64,000 nucleotides of DNA from Haloferax mediterranei ATCC 33500 (GTDB taxonomy: Archaea; Halobacteriota; Halobacteria; Halobacteriales; Haloferacaceae): the NCBI RefSeq assembly GCF_000306765.2, contig NC_017941.2, forward strand, positions 124,001-188,000, read 5' to 3'. The position numbers were made by a program, and so were the translations under genes. Positions 47,834 through 55,673 of this stretch are shown piece by piece; positions within the stretch are counted from its first letter, which is position 1; the number at the start of each line of letters is the position of its first letter. The notes beneath the pieces are model-generated. The model made no database searches. It had not been told where the DNA came from and saw nothing but the letters and a program-made list of their open reading frames with translations.

Positions 47834-47908
47834 GCCAGACTACGTCTGGCGGGCAACCAGAACGCTTAGCGTTCTGGTAACGCCCTGAAGGGCGAGGCTT
47901 TCGCCTCG
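47834..47908. repeat. Four adjacent hairpins at the left end of the IS
   Basis: Stems GCCAGAC/GTCTGGC (47834-47850), CCAGAACGC/GCGTTCTGG (47857-47877), CGCCCT/AGGGCG (47881-47894) and CGAGGC/GCCTCG (47893-47908). IS200/IS605 ends are recognised as single-stranded hairpins by TnpA. Four in a row is more than the one expected. Confidence 0.75.
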
Positions 47909-48149
47909 TATTTCCAGTAAATACTGGCGTCGCGAACTGTACCTCGTCGCGATCGCGTTCGCACTCGCCCAAATCGTAGCGTGGGTCGTTATGGACGGCC
48001 CGGTCAACCAGATGGCGATACTCTCGAAGACCAGCGAGGCGGTCTTTTCCGTCGCAGCGGCATACCTCTACTTGAACGACGCTCCGTCGGACGGCCCCGC
48101 CGAAGCAACTTGATTTGCGTCCCGACGGCCGAAACTTTCCGTTTCTTCG

Positions 48150-48326
48150 TTAGTCCTGTATCACGAGCTCGAGTTGGAGTTTAGTCTCACAGCCCTTCCA
48201 CCCGCCGCGGCAGTGCCCAGTCGCGAGGATATCGCTGAACGACGTGTAGGTCTTGCAGTTCGGACAACGGATTCCCATCTCCATGCCGTCCTTTTCGGTG
48301 AGACGGACACGGTGCTCGGCAACCAT
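48150..48326 (-). CDS. Small zinc-finger protein
   Basis: 58 aa, ATG 48326 to TAA 48150. The sequence has RCPNCKTYTSF at residues 20-30 and HCRGGWKGC at 38-46, giving four cysteines (CPNC...C....C) with an intervening histidine, a probable single zinc site. The N-terminus (MVAEHRVRLTEKDG) is charged. GATAAG at 48353-48358 (CTTATC on the gene strand) is 27 bases upstream, so it is transcribed leaderless. Small zinc-finger proteins of this size are numerous in haloarchaea; function unknown. Confidence 0.78.
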   Translation of the reverse strand: MVAEHRVRLTEKDGMEMGIRCPNCKTYTSFSDILATGHCRGGWKGCETKLQLELVIQD

Positions 48327-48378
48327 ACAGCATGTGGTATGCTACCAAAAGAGATAAGCCGTCCGACGGCCGTTATAG

Positions 48379-49098
48379 TCAGTCCGAAACCCAACCGTCG
48401 TCGGATGCTTCAGTGCCGTCGCCGAGGAGTGCAACGGTTCCGTAGACGAATGGTGTATCGACGACTGCGATGAGGAGTTTCAGGAGGTATTGCCCGGCGA
48501 TGAGTCCAATAAGCACGTTCTGCGGGAGCGCTTGTCCGATGCCGAAGACTTTCGGTGCGATGTAGAATGCGACACCGACGAAGATGACCGTGTCGAACGC
48601 TTGGCTCGTCGCTGTCGAGGCGATATTTCGAAGCCAGAGGAACGCACCGTCGGTCATCTCGCGGATGCTGTGGAAGACGATTACGTCCCAGTTTTGGCTC
48701 ACGAGGTACGCGGCCAGACTTCCGGCGATGATGTTCGTCCCAGACGAGAGCACTTTGGTGAACATACCTGCGAACTCGGGGTTTGCGGCGGGTGCTGCGA
48801 TAGTACTCCAGACGAGTCCGAGGAGAATGAAGTTCATCGCGAATCCGACGTTCACCATCACCTGTGCGGCTCTCCGCCCGTAGAGTTCGGAGTAGCAGTC
48901 CGACGCGAAGAACGTAAACGCGTACGCCAGTGCTGCCCCCGGCATAAGAATCGCCGCGCCGACGAACGGGAGTTCTCCGATGAAAGTCGGTAGCGGAATC
49001 GCCAGTAACTTCGATGCCGTCAACTGGGCGGTCGTCAGCGCCATGACGAACAGGCCGACGAGAGCTATCTGACCGACGTTTGACCGAACCTCACTCAT
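48379..49098 (-). CDS. Queuosine/archaeosine precursor transporter (YhhQ family)
   Basis: 239 aa from ATG 49098 (MSEVRSNVGQIALVGLFVMA); a longer upstream frame crosses the regulator gene. Six helices. Family motifs are LTASKLLAIPLP, ASDCYSELYGRRAA (the S-D-x-x-x-E-x-Y-G signature) and TSQAFDTVIFVGVAF. The family imports queuosine precursors such as preQ0, which archaea use to make archaeosine in tRNA. It overlaps the upstream ribbon-helix-helix gene by eight bases, so the regulator and transporter share a transcript. Confidence 0.92.
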   Translation of the reverse strand: MSEVRSNVGQIALVGLFVMALTTAQLTASKLLAIPLPTFIGELPFVGAAILMPGAALAYAFTFFASDCYSELYGRRAAQVMVNVGFAMNFILLGLVWSTIAAPAANPEFAGMFTKVLSSGTNIIAGSLAAYLVSQNWDVIVFHSIREMTDGAFLWLRNIASTATSQAFDTVIFVGVAFYIAPKVFGIGQALPQNVLIGLIAGQYLLKLLIAVVDTPFVYGTVALLGDGTEASDDGWVSD

Positions 49099-49267
49099 CT
49101 TCGTCGAGTCGGTTGTGTCGCTCGTCAATCTCGTCGAGGATGTCCAACGTCTTCCGAATGGACGCGCGGACCGCATCGCTCCGGTTTACGAACTTCTTGT
49201 CGTCGCCAACGTGCTCGTCGAGGTCGGTGAGCAACTCGTCGGGAATCTCGACACTTATCTTAGCCAT
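49091..49267 (-). CDS. Ribbon-helix-helix (CopG/Arc type) transcription regulator
   Basis: 58 aa, ATG 49267 to TGA 49091. It starts MAKISVEIPDELLTDLDEHV, the beta-strand and helix 1 of the RHH fold, and continues with FVNRSDAVRASIRKTLDILDEIDE (helix 2). The C-terminus is acidic. RHH proteins bind as dimers to short palindromes. A perfect 14-bp palindrome lies just upstream of this gene (49276-49289). The stop overlaps the transporter ATG. Confidence 0.9.
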   Translation of the reverse strand: MAKISVEIPDELLTDLDEHVGDDKKFVNRSDAVRASIRKTLDILDEIDERHNRLDEDE

Positions 49268-49275
49268 ACTCTGCG

Positions 49276-49289
49276 ATTCTCATGAGAAT
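49276..49289. promoter_or_regulatory. Candidate operator palindrome in the RHH gene promoter
   Basis: ATTCTCATGAGAAT is a perfect 14-bp inverted repeat between the start codon (49267) and the TATA-like TTAAGTAT (49288-49295 on the minus strand). Binding here would block transcription start, so autorepression by the encoded RHH protein is likely. Inference from position and symmetry. Confidence 0.6.
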
Positions 49290-49359
49290 ACTTAACGCCT
49301 TTTCAACGGTCTCAGCGTCGATACTCGGAGTTCAATCCGATTCGGTGGTCGGATTGTGG

Positions 49360-51513
49360 TTACTCCGCCGCTCCGCGAGCGGGTGCAAGGTCCCGACGTC
49401 CGCCGATTGTGATTACGAACAGGACCCCGAGACCGATGCCGTACGCAACCATCAGCGGAATCGTCACCATGAACATCGTCGTGATGCTCGCGGGCGTGAA
49501 GACTGCCGAGAGGGCGAGGATGAGAACGGTCACTTCGCGCCAGCGGGTCCGCATCATTTCGTAGGTGATGCCCGCGCTGTTCAGAAGTACCATCAGTATC
49601 GGTACGTCGGCGAGGAGACCGATTCCGGCGGTGGTGAAGAAGATGAGCCAGAAGAAGTTCGTGATGCGGTAGGAGATAATCATGTTCGCCGCGATGGCGT
49701 CTTCGACGAGGAACGTGATGACCATCGGCGCGATGTAGCTATAGCCGAGGGCGAAGCCACCGAGGAGACCGCCGCCGAGCGCGCCGACCCAGAGGTAGAT
49801 GGTCCGACGACGCCGCCGGACGATGTTCCGCTCGCGGAGCGCGGGCCACGCGAAGTACGCGAGAAGCGGCAGTGTCGCAAACGCCGCTAGAATCGTCGAG
49901 AACTTCACTTCGAGGACGAGCGCTTCCATCGGGTGTAGCGTGATGACGCTCCAGACCTCTTCTGGTGTTACTGCGTCCGGGAGGCGATCAAGGAAGTTGT
50001 CGTAGACGAATTTGATACCGCCGCTGTAGAGCCAGCCGAAGGTCGTCGCAAGGACGAGCATGAACCAGCCGATGATCCAGAATGCTCGGGAGGTAACCGA
50101 ATCGACGATGAACGAGACGTCCTTGTAGTAACCACCGATGTCGTCTTCGTCGGTCTCGCCTTCGGTGAGTTCGTCGAAGAACGCGCCGCCAGCGCGGGTC
50201 GCCCGGTCTTCGAGTCCGTCCGATTCTTCGGCTTCCGCTTCGGCGGCTTCCCGCTTCGCCTCGGAGTCGTCGAACCGGTCGATGAGCGCCTGCGCCTTTT
50301 CCCTGTCACCGTCGTCGATGGCGGCCGAAGCGAGGCCCATGATTTCGTTTTCCTCGCGGTCGGCGAACGCCTCGGGCGGCGCGGCGCGGATTCCGTCCGC
50401 GTCGAGCGCCGAGAGGTCGAGTTTCGTGGGGTCACCGACGCCGACCTGCGTCCGCTCGATTTGCTGAATATCGCGGAAGACGAGGTACGCGAGGCCCAGT
50501 AAGAGGGCGACGAGAACGCCAGCGACGATGAACGCACTGAGAACCAGTTGCGACCCCGGTTCGAGGAATCTGTACTGACTCCCGACGGCGACGAGCGCAT
50601 CGTTCGCGAGCTTGATGCCCTCGTACTCGTAGAACGCGTAGACTAAGAGCCCGCCGCCGACGCCGGTGCCGGCGAGGAGGTTCCAGTGTTTTGTTGCGGT
50701 GCCTTTCAGGTCTAACTTCTCGCTGCCACGCTTGGCCGTGACGACGACTCGCGCGAGATAGAGACTGAAGGCGTACAGCGAGATGACCGGCACCGCCCAC
50801 ATGATTTGGGTGAACGGGTCCGGCGGCGTGAACAGTGCACCGACAGCGAAGATGCCGACGACCGCGTGCCGCCACTTGTCGCGGAACAGTTCGTAGGGAA
50901 CGATTTCGGTGTACGACAGGCCGGTCACCGCCAGCGGGAGTTGGCTGGCGAGACCGAACGAAACCGTGAGCAGGAAGATGAACTGTGACCACTTGACGAT
51001 GGAGTATTTGGGGTCGAATCCCGCGTTGTGCGCACTCCGTGCTAAGAATTCGAAGGTAAAGGGGAAGAATACGAGATACCCGTAGGCGACGCCACCCGCG
51101 AACAAGAGGAGCATCGTGAGTCCGATTAAAGCGAGTTTCCACGGCGCGACGGGTGATTTCGGCCATGCGTTGCGTGCTTTCAGCGCATCCCGCGAGAAGT
51201 AGATAAACGGCGGAATTGCGAAGATGATGCCCACGACGAGTGCAATCTTTGCCTGTAAGAGGAGTACGTCGAAGGGCGTCTGGGCGATGATTTCGAGGGC
51301 ACCCTCTGTCGAGGCGTCCATCTTTGCCTTGGTGACCCCCTTAAAGAATTCCCAAACGTAGAGACTGAGTGCGTAGAACGTCCCGAGGAACCCGATCAGA
51401 AAGACGATAAAGACCTTCTGAAGGTCTTTTTGCGCCGCTCGAAGCATGGCTCCTGCAGTCTCCCGGCCGGATGCAATTGCCTGTTGGGTGTCCTCGTCGA
51501 GGGCACTGGACAT
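49360..51513 (-). CDS. tatCt: Fused double TatC (TatCt), twin-arginine translocase
   Basis: 717 aa. Two complete TatC-like units are joined in one chain. Unit 1 is about residues 30-290 (IVFLIGFLGTFYALSLYVW, FKGVTKAKMDAS, LGTTFPFTF-like loops). Unit 2 is about 440-710 (GWFMLVLATTFGWLYSG, ILAAFATLPLLAYFAWPALRERN). A charged acidic linker lies at about 350-430. About fourteen helices in all. The fusion is a haloarchaeal hallmark; such genomes export most secreted proteins by Tat. It is divergent from tatCo with a 131-bp promoter region. Confidence 0.94.
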   Translation of the reverse strand: MSSALDEDTQQAIASGRETAGAMLRAAQKDLQKVFIVFLIGFLGTFYALSLYVWEFFKGVTKAKMDASTEGALEIIAQTPFDVLLLQAKIALVVGIIFAIPPFIYFSRDALKARNAWPKSPVAPWKLALIGLTMLLLFAGGVAYGYLVFFPFTFEFLARSAHNAGFDPKYSIVKWSQFIFLLTVSFGLASQLPLAVTGLSYTEIVPYELFRDKWRHAVVGIFAVGALFTPPDPFTQIMWAVPVISLYAFSLYLARVVVTAKRGSEKLDLKGTATKHWNLLAGTGVGGGLLVYAFYEYEGIKLANDALVAVGSQYRFLEPGSQLVLSAFIVAGVLVALLLGLAYLVFRDIQQIERTQVGVGDPTKLDLSALDADGIRAAPPEAFADREENEIMGLASAAIDDGDREKAQALIDRFDDSEAKREAAEAEAEESDGLEDRATRAGGAFFDELTEGETDEDDIGGYYKDVSFIVDSVTSRAFWIIGWFMLVLATTFGWLYSGGIKFVYDNFLDRLPDAVTPEEVWSVITLHPMEALVLEVKFSTILAAFATLPLLAYFAWPALRERNIVRRRRRTIYLWVGALGGGLLGGFALGYSYIAPMVITFLVEDAIAANMIISYRITNFFWLIFFTTAGIGLLADVPILMVLLNSAGITYEMMRTRWREVTVLILALSAVFTPASITTMFMVTIPLMVAYGIGLGVLFVITIGGRRDLAPARGAAE

Positions 51514-51613
51514 ACGTACGTGGCGAAAGCAGTCTAGTGGTTATCAATCTTTTTCACCGTCGCCGTGGTTTCGGCTCTTTTTCGCCCCTACGCTCGGCGC
51601 AATGCGAAAAGAC

Positions 51614-51619
51614 CTATAA
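51614..51619 (+). promoter_or_regulatory. TATA box of tatCo
   Basis: CTATAA centred about 28 bases before ATG 51645. With TGATAACC near 51537-51544 on the other strand for tatCt, the region holds two back-to-back promoters. Confidence 0.6.
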
Positions 51620-51644
51620 CTGGCCGGAAGCGTAGGTCACCTGA

Positions 51645-52757
51645 ATGGCGGACGAGGAGCGCGACACAGGTCTCTCTGCGGTCGACGACGAGACGGACGC
51701 CTCAGACGATACCGATGAGTCTTCGTCTAACGGTGGGTCCGAAGACGTGTCCACAGCGGCTGACGAACCCGCTCAGAATCGCGTGACACCACGCGATGAG
51801 ACCGTCACCGACGGGTCTGTCGACGCCGATGAACCCGACGACGCGGCTACTGCTTCCGTAACCGGCGCAGACGCCGGCATGCCGGAGGACACCGCTTCGG
51901 AACTTCGTGACGACGATACTCCGAGCGTGGTCGACGACAACCTCGAAGACGACGGGCTCCTCGGTGGTGCCCCCGAAAGCGACCAAGAGATGCCGCTCAC
52001 CGCGCACATCGAGGAGATGATTCGCCGGTTGGCGGTCGTCTTTGGCGTCGCGGGTCTGATTACGCTCATCCTCTTCCCCGGCGCGGACATCCTCAACGCG
52101 ATGGTCGACATCGAGGCCAGACTCGGCATCACGCTGCCGAGCGCGACCGATGTCATCAATTTCCTCTGGAACTCCCACATCCCTGACGCCGCGAACCTTT
52201 CGGACCGTCGCCCGCGTCTCTACGGCCCGCTCGAACTCATCCTAACCAAACTCAAGGTTGCGGGTCTCGCCGGAACGGTCATCGGACTCCCGGTGTTCGT
52301 CTACGAGACGTACCTCTTCATGCGACCCGGTCTGTACCCCAAAGAGCGGAAATACTACCTCGCGGCCGTCCCGACGAGCCTCGTTCTCGCGCTCGTCGGT
52401 GTGGCGTTCTCCCACTTCATCGTTCTCCCGGCCCTTTTCGAGTACCTAACGTCCTACACGCAGGACACGGCGGTTGTCGCGTTCGGTCTCAAAGAGACGT
52501 TCAACCTCATTCTCGTCTTGATGGGCTACATGGCCATCGTCTTCCAGATTCCCCTGTTCATCGAGTTGGCTATCATGATGAATCTGGTCACGCGACAGTG
52601 GCTGGAAGACCGCCGGCTACTCTTCTGGGGCGCGTTCGCCGGTCTCGCGTTCCTCGTCAGCCCCGACCCAACGGGGATGGCCCCGATTATGATTGCGGCG
52701 ACGATGATTGCTCTCTTCGAGGGAACGCTCGCGGCCTTGCGGTGGACTGGGAACTGA
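51645..52757 (+). CDS. tatCo: Single-domain TatC (TatCo), twin-arginine translocase
   Basis: 370 aa. An acidic, disordered N-terminal extension of about 115 residues (Asp/Glu/Ser-rich, e.g. DDETDASDDTDESSSNGG) precedes six helices. TatC features: EMPLTAHIEEMIRRLAVVFGV with the conserved glutamate of the signal-peptide site, FLWNSHIPDAANLSDRRPRLYGP, and FVYETYLFMRPGLYPKERKY. In H. volcanii both TatCo and TatCt are reported to be essential. The extension may match TatA interactions at high salt. Confidence 0.94.
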   Translation: MADEERDTGLSAVDDETDASDDTDESSSNGGSEDVSTAADEPAQNRVTPRDETVTDGSVDADEPDDAATASVTGADAGMPEDTASELRDDDTPSVVDDNLEDDGLLGGAPESDQEMPLTAHIEEMIRRLAVVFGVAGLITLILFPGADILNAMVDIEARLGITLPSATDVINFLWNSHIPDAANLSDRRPRLYGPLELILTKLKVAGLAGTVIGLPVFVYETYLFMRPGLYPKERKYYLAAVPTSLVLALVGVAFSHFIVLPALFEYLTSYTQDTAVVAFGLKETFNLILVLMGYMAIVFQIPLFIELAIMMNLVTRQWLEDRRLLFWGAFAGLAFLVSPDPTGMAPIMIAATMIALFEGTLAALRWTGN

Positions 52758-52882
52758 CCGCTATCTTTTCTTTCCGCCGAATTCCGTCTCTTTCCGTTCG
52801 AATCCCACCCGTATCCAGCGTGTCGTACGCAGATGGCGAGAATACAGAAAACCTATCGCTGAATAGTTAGAAATATGCTACG

Positions 52883-53215
52883 ATGGCCGAACTGGTCGCG
52901 TGGTTGCTGCTCGCCTTCGTCTGGTTCATCGTAAGCGTTTGGGCCGGTCTCGATGCCGCGAAGCACAGTCCCCACAACGCCTTCCTCTGGGGCTTTTCTG
53001 TCTTCGTCGGCGGTCTCCTCGGGTTGGCCCTCTATCTGAATCTCGGCAGGGGCGGTTACGGGACCCATCGGAGCGACGCCGACACTCGGTCGCGCGCCCC
53101 CATTGAGAAGACACCCAGCCGAAACGAACTCGTCTCATGTCCGAACTGCCACGCGCGGGAGGAAGCAGACCGTGACACCTGTCGCTTTTGCGGCGAACCG
53201 CTGGACACGTCGTAG
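52883..53215 (+). CDS. Membrane protein with C-terminal zinc ribbon
   Basis: 110 aa (MAELVAWLLLAFVWFIVSVW). Two N-terminal helices (4-22 and 31-53) with a short AKHSPHNAF loop are followed by a polar linker and a zinc ribbon SCPNCHAREEADRDTCRFCG near residues 85-104 (CxxC...CxxC). This PLD-N-like pair of helices with a ribbon is widespread in haloarchaea. It may anchor a regulatory or adaptor domain at the membrane. Not in an operon. Confidence 0.8.
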   Translation: MAELVAWLLLAFVWFIVSVWAGLDAAKHSPHNAFLWGFSVFVGGLLGLALYLNLGRGGYGTHRSDADTRSRAPIEKTPSRNELVSCPNCHAREEADRDTCRFCGEPLDTS

Positions 53216-53255
53216 TCTCCGTCCTCCGACGTACTGTCGTTCCCCGGGGAGCGGG

Positions 53256-53789
53256 TCACGACGAATCGGCCGCCTCTCGCTTGTCCGTTTCTCCCTCATC
53301 TGCTTGTCGCTCGCCCGTTTCTCGCTCGTCCGTTTCTCGCTCGTCCGCCGCAACCAACCCCTCGACACGCGTCTTCAGTCCTTCGTTCATCGCGACGAAC
53401 CCGGCTCTCGTCTCGTCGCCCATGAACCACATGAAGGGGCCGGAAAGTAGTCCCGAAAACGTCTCTGTGTGTTCGAACCGAGTTCGTTCGCCGCCGCCGA
53501 GTGGTTCGAGACGGAAGCGATGTTCACCGTCGAACAACCCCGGAACGATGAGGTGTCCGACCCACACGAGTTCACGGTGCCTCTCGCACCGCGTCACGTC
53601 GGGTTCGAAGACGGATTCACGCCCACCCGGCGGCATCAGATGAACGGTGAGTGTCGCGCCCTCGTTCGGCCGCCCGGCAATGCGCATGAATGGGTTCCAC
53701 TCGGGGTAGTGGTCGAAGTCGATGAGTACCTCCCACACCCGCTCCGGCGGGGCGTCTATCTCGATGCTCGTCGTGAGTTCGTACGACAT
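53256..53789 (-). CDS. SRPBCC-fold (START-like) lipid/ligand-binding protein
   Basis: 177 aa from ATG 53789 (MSYELTTSIEIDAPPERVW); an upstream in-frame ATG adds eight residues without a family match. Motifs: APPERVWEVLIDFDHYPEWNPFM, FDGEHRFRLEPLGGGERTRFEH and FMGDETRAGFVAMNEGLK. The C-terminal 30 residues contain four short repeats of the type DERET/DGERQ (53283-53342 at the DNA level). SRPBCC proteins bind hydrophobic ligands or catalyse aromatase-like steps; role unknown. Confidence 0.85.
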   Translation of the reverse strand: MSYELTTSIEIDAPPERVWEVLIDFDHYPEWNPFMRIAGRPNEGATLTVHLMPPGGRESVFEPDVTRCERHRELVWVGHLIVPGLFDGEHRFRLEPLGGGERTRFEHTETFSGLLSGPFMWFMGDETRAGFVAMNEGLKTRVEGLVAADERETDERETGERQADEGETDKREAADSS

Positions 53790-53863
53790 ATGTGATATTT
53801 CGCGCCCCAACACCGTGAATTTCGCGCGGAACGTTCATTGCGGGTGAGGAGAGACACGGGGGT

Positions 53864-54499
53864 ATGGCAACCCTCCTTCTCGTCCGGCACGGCGAGACGA
53901 CGTGGAACCGCGCGGGGCGTGTACAGGGGTGGGCCCCTGTCTCGCTCACCGAGCGCGGCCAATCGCAGGCCAGCGCTCTCGCACGCCACGTCGCAGACTC
54001 CTACGAGATTGACCGACTCATCTCGTCGGATATCGAACGCGCCCAGGAAACCGCCCGTCCGATTGCCCGCGAACTCGACATTGAACCCGTCCTCGACCCA
54101 TCGTGGCGCGAACGAGACGTTGGTTCGTTTCAAGGGCTCGAATTCGACGAGCTGACGGCCCGATACCCGCAGTACTCGCTTTCGGCGGTCGGCTCTCCTG
54201 CGGCGCGCGAGCGTCCGCCGAGCGGCGAGAGCCTCGTCGAAGTTCGTCGGCGCGTCCTCAACGCACACGAGGGGCTTGCAGACTCGCTTTCGTCCGACGA
54301 AACGGTGCTCGTCGTCACACACGGCGCGCCGATTCGGCTCTCACTCGGCGAGATAAAAGGACTCGATATCGTCGAGGCGATGCTGTCGCAATCCCTCGAC
54401 AATGGCAGTCTGTGCGAAGTCGAAGTCGAAGCCGTCGAGGACGACGAACCACGTATCCACGTCGTCGCAGAAAACGAGACGCGCTTTCTCACAGTATAA
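53864..54499 (+). CDS. Histidine phosphatase (phosphoglycerate mutase-like)
   Basis: 211 aa. LLLVRHGETTWNRAGRVQGW at residues 4-23 contains the RHG motif (H9 the nucleophile) and the neighbouring asparagine. SSDIERAQETARPIA has the second arginine, WRERDVGSFQG the acid region, and LVVTHGAPIRLSLGE the second histidine. It is closer to classical GpmB/CobC than the first phosphatase of the window. A nearby metabolic context is missing, so the substrate is unassigned. Confidence 0.9.
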   Translation: MATLLLVRHGETTWNRAGRVQGWAPVSLTERGQSQASALARHVADSYEIDRLISSDIERAQETARPIARELDIEPVLDPSWRERDVGSFQGLEFDELTARYPQYSLSAVGSPAARERPPSGESLVEVRRRVLNAHEGLADSLSSDETVLVVTHGAPIRLSLGEIKGLDIVEAMLSQSLDNGSLCEVEVEAVEDDEPRIHVVAENETRFLTV

Positions 54500-54500
54500 C

Positions 54501-54620
54501 GCGGCCGACTATCTCTGGGTCGGGTCGACTATCTCTGGGTCGGGTCGGCTACCTCTGGGTCGGGTCGGCTACCTCCGGGTCGGGCCGGCTACCTCCGGGC
54601 CGGGCCGACTATTTCCGCGT
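54501..54620. repeat. Six tandem 20-bp repeats running into the larE stop
   Basis: Six consecutive 20-bp units start every 20 bases from 54501; the consensus is near CGGGTCGGCTACCTCTGGGT, with one to several substitutions per unit. The last unit (54601-54620) contains the end of larE, whose stop is at 54609. The array separates the phosphatase gene from larE. Confidence 0.88.
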
Positions 54621-55517
54621 CGGGTAGTCCTGCGCGAACACGTCGTCGACGAGGAAGTCCCCGTCTCCGTCGTCTGCCGCACCCTCTTCTGCTGTGTCGT
54701 CCTCCGCGGCGGGGCTGACGCTCCCGGTTCGGTAGCCGTGCAGGTCGAGGGTCACGTGGTCGAAGCCGGCGTCTTTCAGGTGGTCACGAGCGGCGCGGAC
54801 GAAGTCGGCGTCGAGGGCATAGTCCAACTCCTCCGGCGCGACTTCGATTCGGGCAAGCCCGTCGTGGTCGCGGACGCGGAACTGTTCGAAGCCCCACGTC
54901 CGGAGAATCGTCTCGGCGCGTTCGACCCGCGAGAGCCGTTCTTCAGTAACTTCGAGACCGGTCGGGATGCGAGAGGAGAGACAGGCCATCGACGGTTTGT
55001 CGGCGACAGAGAGGCCGTACTCGTCGGCGATTGCGCGAACCTCGTCTTTCGTGATGTCGTGTGCGAGAAGCGGCGAGAAGACTTCTAACTCCTCGACGGC
55101 ACGGAGTCCGGGTCGGTGTCCCTCGCCGGGGTCTGAGGCGTTCGTCCCGTCACAGACCGTCTCGATGCCGCGCTCGCGGGCGGCGTCGTACATCCGCCCG
55201 AGGCGCATCGTCCGGCAGTGATAACAGCGGTCGTCGTCGTTGACGACGAAGTCCGGATTATCGAGTTCGGAGAATTCGACGGTCACGAATTCGATGCCGA
55301 TTTCGTCGGCGACGCGCTTTGCATCCGCCAACTCGGCTTCGGGGAGGGTTTCGCTTTTCGCGGTACAGGCGACCGCCTTCTCGCCGAGTGCGTCGTGGGC
55401 GAGTGCGGCGACCACACTGGAGTCCACGCCGCCGGAGAAGGCGACGAGGACGCTCTCGCGTTCCGCGAGTTCCGCGCGTACTGCGTCAGCCTTCGCCGCG
55501 ACGTCTCGCTCGCTCAT
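54609..55517 (-). CDS. larE: ATP-dependent sacrificial sulfur transferase LarE
   Basis: 302 aa. PP-loop AFSGGVDSS at residues 26-34, CYHCRTMRLGRMYD (cysteine region), and KPSMACLSSRIPTGLE near 188-203 (family block). LarE donates a cysteine sulfur to P2CMN while building the nickel-pincer nucleotide cofactor of lactate-racemase-type enzymes. LarB, the first enzyme of the pathway, is encoded at 61712. The C-terminus (FAQDYPTRK) is read from the tandem repeat region. Confidence 0.92.
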   Translation of the reverse strand: MSERDVAAKADAVRAELAERESVLVAFSGGVDSSVVAALAHDALGEKAVACTAKSETLPEAELADAKRVADEIGIEFVTVEFSELDNPDFVVNDDDRCYHCRTMRLGRMYDAARERGIETVCDGTNASDPGEGHRPGLRAVEELEVFSPLLAHDITKDEVRAIADEYGLSVADKPSMACLSSRIPTGLEVTEERLSRVERAETILRTWGFEQFRVRDHDGLARIEVAPEELDYALDADFVRAARDHLKDAGFDHVTLDLHGYRTGSVSPAAEDDTAEEGAADDGDGDFLVDDVFAQDYPTRK

Positions 55518-55673
55518 GGCCTCCCTTTCCGGTGGACGGTCAAAAGCCCCTCGTCCCCGGCCCGAACAACCGCGAAGGGCCGACTGCGGCGCGCTTCCAG
55601 CTTTCGCACACCACGTCGTCCCGCAGTTTCCACCCCGCGACTTTTTGTCCTATGCCGCGATAGGTCCGGCCGA

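Noticed and set aside
49360..51513. Fused TatC as a misread of two genes
   Set aside because: No stop or start signal lies between the two units, and a fused TatC is a known haloarchaeal form.
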